Assembly (NCBI GenBank): GCA_021372615.1
Contig: JAJFUB010000004.1
Location: 1-64,000, forward strand
From: a bacterium
GTDB lineage: Bacteria > Armatimonadota > Zipacnadia > Zipacnadales > UBA11051
DNA length: 64,000 nucleotides
Direction of reading: 5' to 3'
Within the stretch, counting starts at the first letter, position 1, and each line of letters starts with the position of its first letter. The notes below the pieces were generated by a model. The model was given only the letters and a program-made list of their open reading frames with translations. It searched no databases and was not told the DNA's origin. Positions 44,001-51,994 of this stretch are shown one piece after another. Both the position numbers and the translations under genes were made by a program.

Positions 44001-44679
44001 CGAGGACTCCCGCCGCCCGGTCGGCCTGGCTTGCCTCGAGAACCGCCACCTCCGGGCCGAGTTCATCCCTCAGTCCGGCACGCTGCACTCACTCATCCCG
44101 CGCTTCGCCGGGCGCGACTTCCTGCTCGAAGGCGACTACCCCATCGGCCTGGTCTGGTATGGTGCCGGCAACTACGCGCAGACCGAACTGATCGCCGACG
44201 ATCAGCAGGCCCGGCTGGTGCTCACCGGCGGGCCCGGGGGCAAGACGACCCTCACGGCGACCCTCGGCCGCGACGACCGGCAGCTCCAGTGCGTCTGGGA
44301 CGCCACCGCCGTCGGGCTGCAGACGAACACGTTCTACCTGATGAGCCACCTGTCGCTGCTGGCCCGGTCCGATACGCTGGTCGCCCCGGAGAAGGGGGCG
44401 CTGGCGCGGTTGCCGCGGGGCAGTCGGACGATAGCAGCCGAGCAGCTCGCCGCGCCCTGGGTAGCCGCGGAGAGCGGCGATGGCCAGGAAGTGCTGGGCG
44501 TGGCCTTCGACTTCCCGGCGCTGCAGCAGGTGACTCTCCGTCCCGGCGGCGGCGGGTACAACTACATGCTCTTTGGCCCGAAGGCCGAGCCGCCGGGCAA
44601 GATGACCTTCTGGCTGACGGGTCTGCAGGGCAATGCCCAGGCGGTCGCCGACTGGGCCGCCCAACTGCCCCGGCCCTGA
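41050..44679 (+). CDS. Secreted GH42-like glycosidase, multi-domain
   Basis: This 1,209-aa protein has a signal peptide (LVFLACAALCCGLAYPAA). Residues about 30-400 form a TIM barrel resembling GH42 beta-galactosidases: GYYPQDEFAYRALSGYEPCSLAAFRDWVVKQRGGLAQVNQAWGKQF matches the region after the family's acid/base residue, with QDEF in the place of the usual NE. A flavodoxin-like trimerisation or amidotransferase-like domain follows (about 410-600, VGVSISDRQVLLEGLNL ... LQQFVQAGGVLVVTDG). The C-terminal 500 residues are beta-sandwich modules. AAGGAGAG precedes the ATG at 41050; the frame upstream runs through family A repeats. The true substrate may not be a galactoside. Confidence 0.82.
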   Translation: MRTSPLVFLACAALCCGLAYPAADMPLAPSWEQAPAAKFTSAGGAVLADGAPMPLLMDFTWSAPEGEAMVHYQSQFLGTAHWRSVSVVYDGNWNWERLDALYDWAARHRVYLVLGLNVQQGVGYVRKDPTASARTADGKAVESNVSFMHEGYRQVLVRALTELADHVRNKPYHLGYYPQDEFAYRALSGYEPCSLAAFRDWVVKQRGGLAQVNQAWGKQFASAAGIQPPSEKEPTLAWADWQEFRRWAQMDFTRLVYDTLKQADPDHVVIWSLPFMGWYADCASWWRFPPVSDVLMRHGIGYSTGIFRLKMLSALAQWSGKPANALCMPPEYNPSFVQMSFLMDGPQSGLSHVCTAGTIENGPYMGSADPRDNWRRREPLYTRSRSLNDLWRQMGPTLLSSRPRTPQVGVSISDRQVLLEGLNLNSLNGVLQLLADLNLDTEVFSELSWDRLKQYRAVVLGSFSRCADAKMAADLQQFVQAGGVLVVTDGALATDENNLPADRGLDEFVGSTEAARAELKEPIAVAAHDLTRGLTSLPSLGQVSFRKPASGTTVLADVPSQGAVVTLRPSGKGRILFCGADFGLPYQAGYTEDFAGVTRPTDKQTMDEQAGFHFDPTRGAEQALGLQAHKAWGMLVRSLLASAGLTPRVQVKQYGDAIGAVKALSFRSGKDYWIGLANRLVRPGKDCHRDAPEEYHQVLTGVQVALAPDADAAPRFAVVLPDGAQTAAGFSAVPQMLKLSGNAFTLPRLTDYKMVLLTAGHDPVLGLEVAPRRAVRGQSFKLAAHAVNPSAQAVRLDLVVDASPGLQAGQKLTLSCPPGGAASASCTVAVGPQTQPGYETLQLVATYKERRLFSPSAEIEIAPDVTLQVTGADRTLFPAEEGGSRISVVATNNRPEAGTLTADVQVADGYAATPANLRLALPPGQTMRSELVVKAGPTTPPLAEGRLSVVTQSGSARDGFQRSLRLARGVVAYVDTRPVRLAAAEDSRRPVGLACLENRHLRAEFIPQSGTLHSLIPRFAGRDFLLEGDYPIGLVWYGAGNYAQTELIADDQQARLVLTGGPGGKTTLTATLGRDDRQLQCVWDATAVGLQTNTFYLMSHLSLLARSDTLVAPEKGALARLPRGSRTIAAEQLAAPWVAAESGDGQEVLGVAFDFPALQQVTLRPGGGGYNYMLFGPKAEPPGKMTFWLTGLQGNAQAVADWAAQLPRP

Positions 44680-44714
44680 CCGCCGCCGGTCGGTCCCTTG
44701 ACCTGCCCACTGCT

Positions 44715-44736
44715 GGAGGACAGAACGCACATGTGA
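44715..44736 (+). promoter_or_regulatory. Ribosome site and ATG followed immediately by in-frame TGA
   Basis: GGAGGA (44715-44720) is followed after 10 bases by ATG (44731-44733), then TGA (44734-44736). The same frame continues through a typical signal peptide (WAAWAALLLVCAAASAQP) into the 44842 protein. No other ATG, GTG or TTG lies in that frame before 44842. This looks like the native start with a nonsense codon at position 2. Confidence 0.7.
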
Positions 44737-44841
44737 CAATCGTCTCGACGGACCACCGCCCCCCGAACCACTCGCCACGCTGCCGCATGGGCGGCGTGGG
44801 CCGCCCTACTGCTGGTATGCGCGGCGGCGAGTGCCCAGCCT

Positions 44842-47800
44842 GTGAACCTGCTGCCGAACGCGGGCTTCGAGGCCGGGCCCGCGGGCGCGGCCGACGCGTG
44901 GGACCTGAACTTCTGGGAGCCCGCCGGTCAGCCGCGCTCGACCGGCGGCGTGAGCGACACGGCGGCGCACACCGGCCGGCGCAGTCTCCACGTCGCTGGC
45001 ACGGGCGCCGGTAGCCACGCCTACTGGAGCTGCCGCAACCTCCCCGCCGAGCCCGGCAAGCGCTACGTCCTCTCCGTGTGGGTCAAGCCCCACGGCGTGA
45101 TGCCGCCCGCCAGCCTGTGCCGCGTCCACCTCGGCTTCCAGGACAGCCGCGGCGAGATCATCCAGGACAGGGACCATCCCTTCTACGCGGGGTGGGCCTA
45201 CGCCAGCCTGGATGGCACCGCCGACTGGGTGCCACTGGGCGTGGAGACCCGCGCTCCGGCGGGGACCGCGCGGATGGGTGTGACCCTCCGCTTCGTCGGC
45301 ATGGGCGAGGCCTGGCTCGACGACGTCGCTCTCATCGCCGACGAGACGGCCCCCGTACCCGCGCCCCCGGCGGGGCTGTGGCAGGGCGCCTCCTGTCAGG
45401 CGCCGCAGACCGTCGCCGGCGAGACCACATGCACGCTGGTCCTCCGCAATCAGTACGCGGCACCGGCTGAGAACCTGCAGATCACCGCCAGTGGCCCTGA
45501 CGGGCTCACGGGGACGAGCGCCCAGCCCCTGACCATCGCCCCGGGCCAGCGAGGCACCGTGCCCGTCCAGGTGCGCTTCCCCGCACAGATGGCCTCGCGC
45601 GACGCGCGGGTGCTCTTCACCGGCGCCTACACCGTGGGTGGCGTCGCGCAGTCGGCGCAGTGGCTCGGCAGCTTCACTGTCGTGCCGGCGGCTCTGATGG
45701 CCGCCGTGAAGGAGGACTGCTGGGGGCTGATAGACGGGCCGGCGCCCGCCGGCGCGCCCCCCGTGGAGATCATGGGCCTGCTGCTGACCCGGGACGGAAC
45801 GACCCGCTATCTGTCCTCCTCGGAAGCCGTGGCCCTGCGCCCCGAGGGCGATGCGCTGGCCGCCGTCGTGCGGCTGAATGGCGCCGCGCGCGCCTCCGGC
45901 CCACAGCGCCTGCAGTGGGAGTGCCTGGACGCCTTCTTCCGTCCGGTAACGGGCGATCTGTCGGTGGACGTCCCGCTGGGCCGTTCGTTTCTGGCCAAGC
46001 TCGCGCTGCCTGACCGCCAGGTGCGCCGCCTCTACCAGACGGGCCGCGAAGCGGGAGCCGACCGCTTCCGCCTGCTGTGCCGGCTGGAGCGCGACGGCGG
46101 CACCGCCGAGACCACCCAGAGCGATCTGCGCCTGCAGCCCGACGCCCCCGCGACACCCGATCTGGGGCCGCTGCCCGGCAGCGTCACCGCGGACCTGCCT
46201 GTGTATGGCCGCTTGCGCCTGGTGGATGAGGTGCTCTGCGGCGACCCGCGCGATCCGCACCTGCTGCGCCAGGGCGGACGCGGGCTGGCCAACAAGTATA
46301 CCAGCGACCCGCTGGGCTACTACGGTGGCCGGGACCGGCTCAGCTTTGACTGGGCCCTCGACTACCGCGACGACCGCGACCAGTTCACACAGGTGGCGAC
46401 GATCCTGGGACGCCCCTGCCGCACCACCGACCAGTGGGGCTGGTTCGCGTATCGCATGGGCCGGGGGGTGCTGCAACCCGGGCGGCACTATGTGCTGGCG
46501 GTGGACTACCCCGAGGACACCTCGCGCAGCTGCCTGCTCTGGAACGGCCTCGACGGCTCCTCCGCCATCGGCTTCCACACCGGCAGCGCCCTGGGCGACC
46601 CGCACACCCGCCAGCGCTTCATGCAGAAGGTGGACCTGCCGCTGTCCGGCCAGTACCGACGCACTCTCTCCCTCTTCACACCTACGGCGACGGAGGGTTG
46701 GGTCGCTCTGCACACGCTGGGGCCGAAGGCCGACCCCTTCTCCTCGGGCCTGGCGGTCAACGCCCTGCGCCTCTACGAGCTGGGAGATGATGCCGCCCTC
46801 GACCGGCTCGCGCTCCAGGTCACCGAACCGGTCGGCCTGCCCCACCGGCAACTGGGCTTCATCCAGGAGGACATGACGCCTGCGCCGAAGCGCCTGGCCC
46901 AGTGCCAGCTCTACGGCCTGAACATGTTCGCCCCGCTGATCCTGTCCTATGGCGGTGGCACATACTCCACCAACAGCGGCTACATCGGCTGGCCGAGCAA
47001 GCTGTTCGGGCCGGAGGGCCTGCGCAACCCCCTGGCCCTGGCCAAGCCGCCCTACTACCGCTTCCAGCCGCTCCTGGCCGAGAGCATCCTGGCCGAGGCG
47101 GACCAGCGGGGCATGACCGTGTGGCCGCTGCTGGAGTACTGCGGCACCGGCCAACTGCCGCCCGAGGCCCTGGCCGTATGGCCCGACGGCAAGCCCCACT
47201 ACTACCACTGGGGCACGGAAGTGGGGCCCGATGGCCTGCGCCGGATGCGCTACCTGGCCGATGGCCAGTGCCTCGACATGGCGCACCCGGCCGTGGGTGA
47301 GGACCTCGCGAAGCTGGCCACGGAAATCGCCACCCAACTGGGCGGACACCGGAGCCTCGGTGGGCTGGTGCTCGCCCCGCGGTTCTCCGCCTGGCAGATC
47401 AGCTACAGCGACTTCGAGTTGCAGCGGTTCAGCCGTGACCGCAAGATCTCCCTGCCCGCGCGCGACGCCGCGCAGTGGGTCCACGACCACCACCTGCAGG
47501 AGTTCTACGACTGGCACTACGAGCGCAAGCGCGAGAACCTGCTGCGGGCCGTCGCGGCCCTGCGCCAGGCCAATCCCGCCCTGCGGCTAATGGTCCTGAA
47601 CTACAACGGGGGCGATGACAACCTGCACTTCGGCACCCCGCTGTACTGGTGGGACAAGCCGCGCGCCGACGAGCTGCTCGTGCCGGGGCAGGTGTCGCTG
47701 CCCGATCTGAGCCGCCTCAACCTGACGCGGATGATGGAGGACCCGACGCGGCCCGATGTGGCCGTGCTCAGTGTGGGGATGAACCCGCCGCTGTACGCAC

Positions 47801-48390
47801 AGGACAAGGGCCTGCTGAACCTGCCGCCCGCCCACTATCCCTTCCTGTGCGGCAACGCGGACTTCCTCAACCACTTCCGCACCGGCGAGGGCAGCGCCGT
47901 CTGTCTGTGGTGGATCTACAACGAGGATGCGTTCATGAACCATCCCGCCGCAGGCTGGAACTGCCCGGGCCTCAACGGCAACGAGCCGGCGGGGCGCTAC
48001 AGCATGCTCGACGAGGTGCTCGCGATGGCGGCCAGCGACCCGGTGGTGCTGGCCGTGCGCATGGGGCAACTGAACCGGGGCTTCCCCGACGTGGCGCGCG
48101 ATTTCGCCGCCGCCTACCGTGCCCTGCCCGCCGTCCCCTCCACGGTCGTTCGGGCCTGTGATGACCCGCAGGTCGTCGTGCGGCGCTACGACACGTCGCA
48201 GGGGGTCTACCTGGCGGTCATCAACACCGGCCTGGGCCCGCAGGGCAAGACGATCCAGCTCGACCCGCGCGCCCTGGGTGGCCGTGCTCTGCGCAACCTC
48301 GTGACCGGCGAGCAGCGCCAGGGCACGGACCGCCTCACACTGACCGTCCCCCCGGTCAGCCTGACGTCCTGGCTCATGGCAGGCCCCTAG
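44842..48390 (+). CDS. Large glycosidase-like protein whose signal-peptide start is interrupted
   Basis: Translated from GTG 44842 this gives 1,182 residues. Upstream in the same frame lies an obvious signal peptide whose only start, ATG 44731, is followed by TGA, so as written the exported form cannot be made conventionally. The protein starts with a CBM-like domain (NLLPNAGFEAGPAG ... EAWLDDVALI, about 1-165), then beta-sandwich regions. From about residue 670 comes a barrel-like region (QLYGLNMFAPLILSYGGG, LLEYCGTG, LVLAPRFSAWQISYSDF, VCLWWIYNEDAF). The final 100 residues form a beta domain. No named family was recognised. The intact 3.5-kb reading frame argues for recent mutation, sequence error or readthrough rather than long decay. 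Confidence 0.75.
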   Translation: MNLLPNAGFEAGPAGAADAWDLNFWEPAGQPRSTGGVSDTAAHTGRRSLHVAGTGAGSHAYWSCRNLPAEPGKRYVLSVWVKPHGVMPPASLCRVHLGFQDSRGEIIQDRDHPFYAGWAYASLDGTADWVPLGVETRAPAGTARMGVTLRFVGMGEAWLDDVALIADETAPVPAPPAGLWQGASCQAPQTVAGETTCTLVLRNQYAAPAENLQITASGPDGLTGTSAQPLTIAPGQRGTVPVQVRFPAQMASRDARVLFTGAYTVGGVAQSAQWLGSFTVVPAALMAAVKEDCWGLIDGPAPAGAPPVEIMGLLLTRDGTTRYLSSSEAVALRPEGDALAAVVRLNGAARASGPQRLQWECLDAFFRPVTGDLSVDVPLGRSFLAKLALPDRQVRRLYQTGREAGADRFRLLCRLERDGGTAETTQSDLRLQPDAPATPDLGPLPGSVTADLPVYGRLRLVDEVLCGDPRDPHLLRQGGRGLANKYTSDPLGYYGGRDRLSFDWALDYRDDRDQFTQVATILGRPCRTTDQWGWFAYRMGRGVLQPGRHYVLAVDYPEDTSRSCLLWNGLDGSSAIGFHTGSALGDPHTRQRFMQKVDLPLSGQYRRTLSLFTPTATEGWVALHTLGPKADPFSSGLAVNALRLYELGDDAALDRLALQVTEPVGLPHRQLGFIQEDMTPAPKRLAQCQLYGLNMFAPLILSYGGGTYSTNSGYIGWPSKLFGPEGLRNPLALAKPPYYRFQPLLAESILAEADQRGMTVWPLLEYCGTGQLPPEALAVWPDGKPHYYHWGTEVGPDGLRRMRYLADGQCLDMAHPAVGEDLAKLATEIATQLGGHRSLGGLVLAPRFSAWQISYSDFELQRFSRDRKISLPARDAAQWVHDHHLQEFYDWHYERKRENLLRAVAALRQANPALRLMVLNYNGGDDNLHFGTPLYWWDKPRADELLVPGQVSLPDLSRLNLTRMMEDPTRPDVAVLSVGMNPPLYAQDKGLLNLPPAHYPFLCGNADFLNHFRTGEGSAVCLWWIYNEDAFMNHPAAGWNCPGLNGNEPAGRYSMLDEVLAMAASDPVVLAVRMGQLNRGFPDVARDFAAAYRALPAVPSTVVRACDDPQVVVRRYDTSQGVYLAVINTGLGPQGKTIQLDPRALGGRALRNLVTGEQRQGTDRLTLTVPPVSLTSWLMAGP

Positions 48391-48399
48391 CGCCGGCCT

Positions 48400-48424
48400 G
48401 TAGCGCGGGCGGCCTCGCCCGCGC
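48400..48424 (+). repeat. Family A palindromic repeat, single copy
   Basis: GTAG followed by GCGGGCG-GCCT-CGCCCGC, matching the copy at 9056-9080. It begins 10 bases after the stop at 48390 and could act as a terminator or mRNA 3'-end stabiliser. Confidence 0.8.
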
Positions 48425-48574
48425 GCCCCCCGCAAGCAACAGCACCGTAGTTGCCAGACGTTTCTGGGAAGGTCGTGCGCTCGGCTACGGCCAACAGTCC
48501 GCGCGGGCCGGCGCTTGCCGCCAGGCCCACCGGTTTGCCCATAGACCATGCCTGCCACACGGGAGACGCTTGAC

Positions 48575-51500
48575 ATGACCCGCACTGCCCGCTCACCCAT
48601 GGTCGTTGCCCTCGTTCTCCTGCTCACGATCGGCGCCGGCGTCGGCCTCGCCGCGCCGTACCGGATCGCCGCCGTCACCGTCCCGCACGGCCCGGCCCTG
48701 ACCGGCGACCTCTCCGACCCGCTCTGGCAGCGGGCCGCGCACCTCCCGGCCTTCGTGGCCGCCGATGGACTGAGCAAGCCGCACGCGCCCACCGAGGCCT
48801 ACCTGCTGGCCGACGCCGAGGCCCTCTATGTCGGCTTCGTCTGCCACGAGCCGCAGGCGGGCCAACTGGTCGCCAATGCCGCCGAGCGCGACAGCTCCGT
48901 CTGGACCGATGACTGCGTCGAGTTCCTGCTGGACCCGAGCAATGGCGATACCTCGATGTTCCACTGGATCGTCAACTCCCGGGGCACGCTATGGGATGGC
49001 TTCCACGGCCTGGCCGGCGCGGACGCGGAATACACCTCCCACGCCACCGCGAAGGCTGCCGTCGGCGCCGACCGCTGGACGTGCGAGCTGCGCCTCCCGT
49101 GGGCGGATGTGGCGGGGACTCCGCAGCCGGGCGAGGTGTGGGGAATGAACTGCTGCCGCGAGCGTAAGCTCGAGCCCGAGGAGATCACCTCCTGGGCCCC
49201 CTCCTACGGCAACTTCACTGACCCGAGCTACCTGGGAGAAGTCGCCTTCCCGCCCGCGCCGGGCCCGGTGGCGGTGCAGGTTCTTTCTCGGGGCGCTGTC
49301 AGCAGCGACGCCAACGAGCGCGGTCTGAATGTCTTCAGCGTCACCGCGAGCAATCGCGGCGCGAAGGCCGCCAGTGTGCGGACCACCGTCTGTGCAGGCC
49401 GCGCCCTGCTGGCGACGAAGCAGGTGTCGGTCTCTCCGGGTCAGAGCCAGTCACTGCAGGTGCCCTACACCGTCCCCCCTGCGGGTCAGCCCGTCCTGGA
49501 CTTCGCCGTGCTCGTGGACGGCAAGCCTGTCTACGGCAGCAGCCTGACCGCGCTCAAGCCCGTGGGCAAGATGGCCCGCACCTGGGTCACGCCCGACCCG
49601 CTCTACCAGGAGTTGCTGACCAGGGAGCCCCCCGGCCTGCGCAGCCAGGGCCACCTGATGTGGTCCCACCTGGTCCTTGTCCCCCAAAGCCGCGAGGCCG
49701 CCGTCCGCTTCGGCGTCCGCTACGTCCTCGACGAGGCCTATGGCGAGTACGGGAGGCACAAGAGCCAGATCATCAGCAGTAGCGCCCCGACGGGCGAGCG
49801 CGCCCAGTACATGGAGCGCCACGGCGTGACGGTGGTCGTCGAAGGCCCCACTCGCGCCCCCGGCTCCCCCTGGGTCCTCGACCCGGCCAGCATCCAGAAC
49901 CTGCTGCAGTCCTTCGAGAAGCTCCTCAGCCAGCCCCACCCGCTCGTCTGGGCCATCTCCGCCGGCGACGAGATGGACGAGATCGCCCTACGCGAGGGCG
50001 CCGACCTGATGGCCAAGCCACCGGCCGACTTCCCCTACCTCCAGCAGGCCGACGCGGAGGTCAAGCGGGACTACGGCGGCGGGCAGTGGGGCATCCCCGT
50101 GGGCCAGCGCGATCCCAGCCCGTACCGCTGGATCGCCTACCGCCGCTGGTGTGCCGCCAAGATGCGCGAGCGCCACACCCGGCTGCGCGAGCTGGTCCAG
50201 CGCCTCGACCCGAAGCTGCTCATGCTCGGCGCCGACGCCCAGGGCGGCCGCCTGATGCCCTACGAGTGGAGCAGCCAGGCCGACCTCTTCGACATCTTCA
50301 CCCAGCAGTGGACCCCCGCCCGCACCCGCTGGCGCGCGCAACTGGGTTGCATCAGCAAGCTGCTGTCCGACCTCACCGGCAAGGACGCCTGGCCCTGCGC
50401 CCACGTCGAGCGCTACAGCATGGACCCCACGCCCGACGAGGTGGTCGAGGAGCTGAGCCAGATCTTCCGCAACGGCGGCAGCGGCGTCCACCTGTACATG
50501 CCCGACACGGCCGGCGGCGACAAGCTGGTGGGGGACACGCGCGTGTGCTACTTCGGCTCGCCGCGCCGCTACCACACCATCATGAACATCCTGGACCTCT
50601 CGCGCACCATGCCGCGCTTGAAGTACCCCGCCGAAGGCCGCACGGCCATCCTGTTCAATGATGACACCCTCCAGGCCGACCCCGAGCAGGGCGGGCGCGG
50701 CTACTGCGCCGTCGTCGAGGCCTGTTACACCCTCCTGGGCCCGGTAGCGCGCTCGTGGTTCAAGTTCATTGACTGCGCCCAGGTCCTCAAGCTGCCCTCG
50801 CTCCACGAGCGCTTCGACACCATCGTCCTCCCGGTCGCCACCTACCAGCGCCCGGAGATCGTGGCGAAGCTGCGCGACTTCGTGATGCAGGGCGGCACGT
50901 TGATCTGCGGCGACCGCACAGCCTTCCAGACCGATGTCCTGGGGAACGACACCGCCGCCGTCCGCGCCGAGATCTTCGGCGTCACCGATGGGCCGGTCCA
51001 CACCGTGAACACCCTCACCCTCACGGTCAAGGAGCTGGGGCCGCCCCTGGCCTTCTCACACGATGTGCGGCAGTTGCAGCCCAACCCGGGTAGCCGTGTG
51101 ACCGCCCTGGCCACCTTCCACAATGGCGACCCGGCGATCGCCTGCAACGCGCTGGGCAAGGGCCGGGCCATTCTGTTTGCCTACAACCCCTTCACCTTCA
51201 GCGCCGTCGCCGACGCGGACTGGCGCGAGTTCTTCACCCGCTTTGCCCGCTGGACCGGCGCCCCGGTCAACCTGGACATCTGGCGCTTCCAGTTCCCGCG
51301 GTCGGTCATCTGGCAGGAGCCGCAGCAACCCGGCTTCTGCCTGACCAACAACCACGTCCTGTGGCAGGAGGAGACCCCCAAGTACCCCCAGAACCGCGAC
51401 CTCGGCGCGACGTACCGCTACTCGCTGCCGCCGGACGCCATGCCTGACGAGCAAGTCCAGGGCGATGCCATCCCGTGCCAGATCGGCCACCTCACCGACC

Positions 51501-51886
51501 GCCGCGACTCGATCATGGCGAAGAAGACGAAGGCCGCCTGGTACACCCCCTACGAACTGCCTGCCAGCCGCTGGGTCGTCTCGTGGGCCAAGCCCGACCC
51601 GGTCGCTGTCACCTTCGACCTGCGCCAACCGTGGAGGCTGCTGCAGTTCAAGCTCTGGTTCCGCGACACCCTCCCCGCGGTCACGGTCGAGGGCAGTGCC
51701 GACGGGCAGCAGTGGCGGTTGCTCGGGCGAGGCAGGGGAGAGGAGGCCGGCGCGGACGTGCGCGACTTGACGATCGCACTGGACCCGAAGACAGCCAGCC
51801 GCTTCGTCCGCGTCACCTTCGCCGCTCGCCAGCCGGACCAGAAGCTCACCCTCGTCGAGACCGAGGTCTGGGCGGCCGACAAGTAG
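48575..51886 (+). CDS. Secreted protein with CBM9-like N terminus and F5/8C-like C terminus
   Basis: This 1,103-aa protein has a signal peptide (VVALVLLLTIGAGVGLA). Residues about 30-225 form a CBM9/DOMON-type domain (GPALTGDLSDPLWQRAAHL ... DDCVEFLLDPSNGD ... CELRLPWADV), common in carbohydrate-active and surface proteins. The centre (about 330-840) looks like a GH-type barrel followed by a trimerisation-like domain (FDTIVLPVATYQRPEIVAKLRDFVMQGGTLICGD). The last 120 residues resemble a discoidin domain (AVTFDLRQPWRLLQFKLWF ... SRFVRVTFAARQ). The ATG at 48575 has GGGAGA about 9 bases upstream and begins the signal peptide; the ATG at 48548 is less likely. Catalytic residues are not assignable. 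Confidence 0.8.
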   Translation: MTRTARSPMVVALVLLLTIGAGVGLAAPYRIAAVTVPHGPALTGDLSDPLWQRAAHLPAFVAADGLSKPHAPTEAYLLADAEALYVGFVCHEPQAGQLVANAAERDSSVWTDDCVEFLLDPSNGDTSMFHWIVNSRGTLWDGFHGLAGADAEYTSHATAKAAVGADRWTCELRLPWADVAGTPQPGEVWGMNCCRERKLEPEEITSWAPSYGNFTDPSYLGEVAFPPAPGPVAVQVLSRGAVSSDANERGLNVFSVTASNRGAKAASVRTTVCAGRALLATKQVSVSPGQSQSLQVPYTVPPAGQPVLDFAVLVDGKPVYGSSLTALKPVGKMARTWVTPDPLYQELLTREPPGLRSQGHLMWSHLVLVPQSREAAVRFGVRYVLDEAYGEYGRHKSQIISSSAPTGERAQYMERHGVTVVVEGPTRAPGSPWVLDPASIQNLLQSFEKLLSQPHPLVWAISAGDEMDEIALREGADLMAKPPADFPYLQQADAEVKRDYGGGQWGIPVGQRDPSPYRWIAYRRWCAAKMRERHTRLRELVQRLDPKLLMLGADAQGGRLMPYEWSSQADLFDIFTQQWTPARTRWRAQLGCISKLLSDLTGKDAWPCAHVERYSMDPTPDEVVEELSQIFRNGGSGVHLYMPDTAGGDKLVGDTRVCYFGSPRRYHTIMNILDLSRTMPRLKYPAEGRTAILFNDDTLQADPEQGGRGYCAVVEACYTLLGPVARSWFKFIDCAQVLKLPSLHERFDTIVLPVATYQRPEIVAKLRDFVMQGGTLICGDRTAFQTDVLGNDTAAVRAEIFGVTDGPVHTVNTLTLTVKELGPPLAFSHDVRQLQPNPGSRVTALATFHNGDPAIACNALGKGRAILFAYNPFTFSAVADADWREFFTRFARWTGAPVNLDIWRFQFPRSVIWQEPQQPGFCLTNNHVLWQEETPKYPQNRDLGATYRYSLPPDAMPDEQVQGDAIPCQIGHLTDRRDSIMAKKTKAAWYTPYELPASRWVVSWAKPDPVAVTFDLRQPWRLLQFKLWFRDTLPAVTVEGSADGQQWRLLGRGRGEEAGADVRDLTIALDPKTASRFVRVTFAARQPDQKLTLVETEVWAADK

Positions 51887-51892
51887 CGGCAC

Positions 51893-51982
51893 GGACCGCG
51901 GGCTTTCCAGCCCGCAGCAGCATGGACCGCGGGCTTTCCAGCCCGCGGCCGCATGGAGCGCGGCTCTCCAGAGCCGCAGCCG
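51893..51982. repeat. Family B hairpins, three tandem 31-base units
   Basis: Units start at 51893, 51924 and 51955. The first two contain GCGGGCT-TTCC-AGCCCGC; the third contains GCGGCTCT-CC-AGAGCCGC, matching 32206-32233 except for a compensated loop region. They lie between convergent stops at 51886 and 51995 and probably serve as a bidirectional terminator. Confidence 0.75.
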
Positions 51983-51994
51983 TCGTCACGCCTG

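Noticed and set aside
44731-44736. TGA at codon 2 considered as selenocysteine or a reassigned codon
   Set aside because: TGA is used as an ordinary stop by several genes here (for example 107-109, 44677-44679), and a Sec residue at position 2 of a signal peptide has no rationale. No SECIS-like element was recognised.
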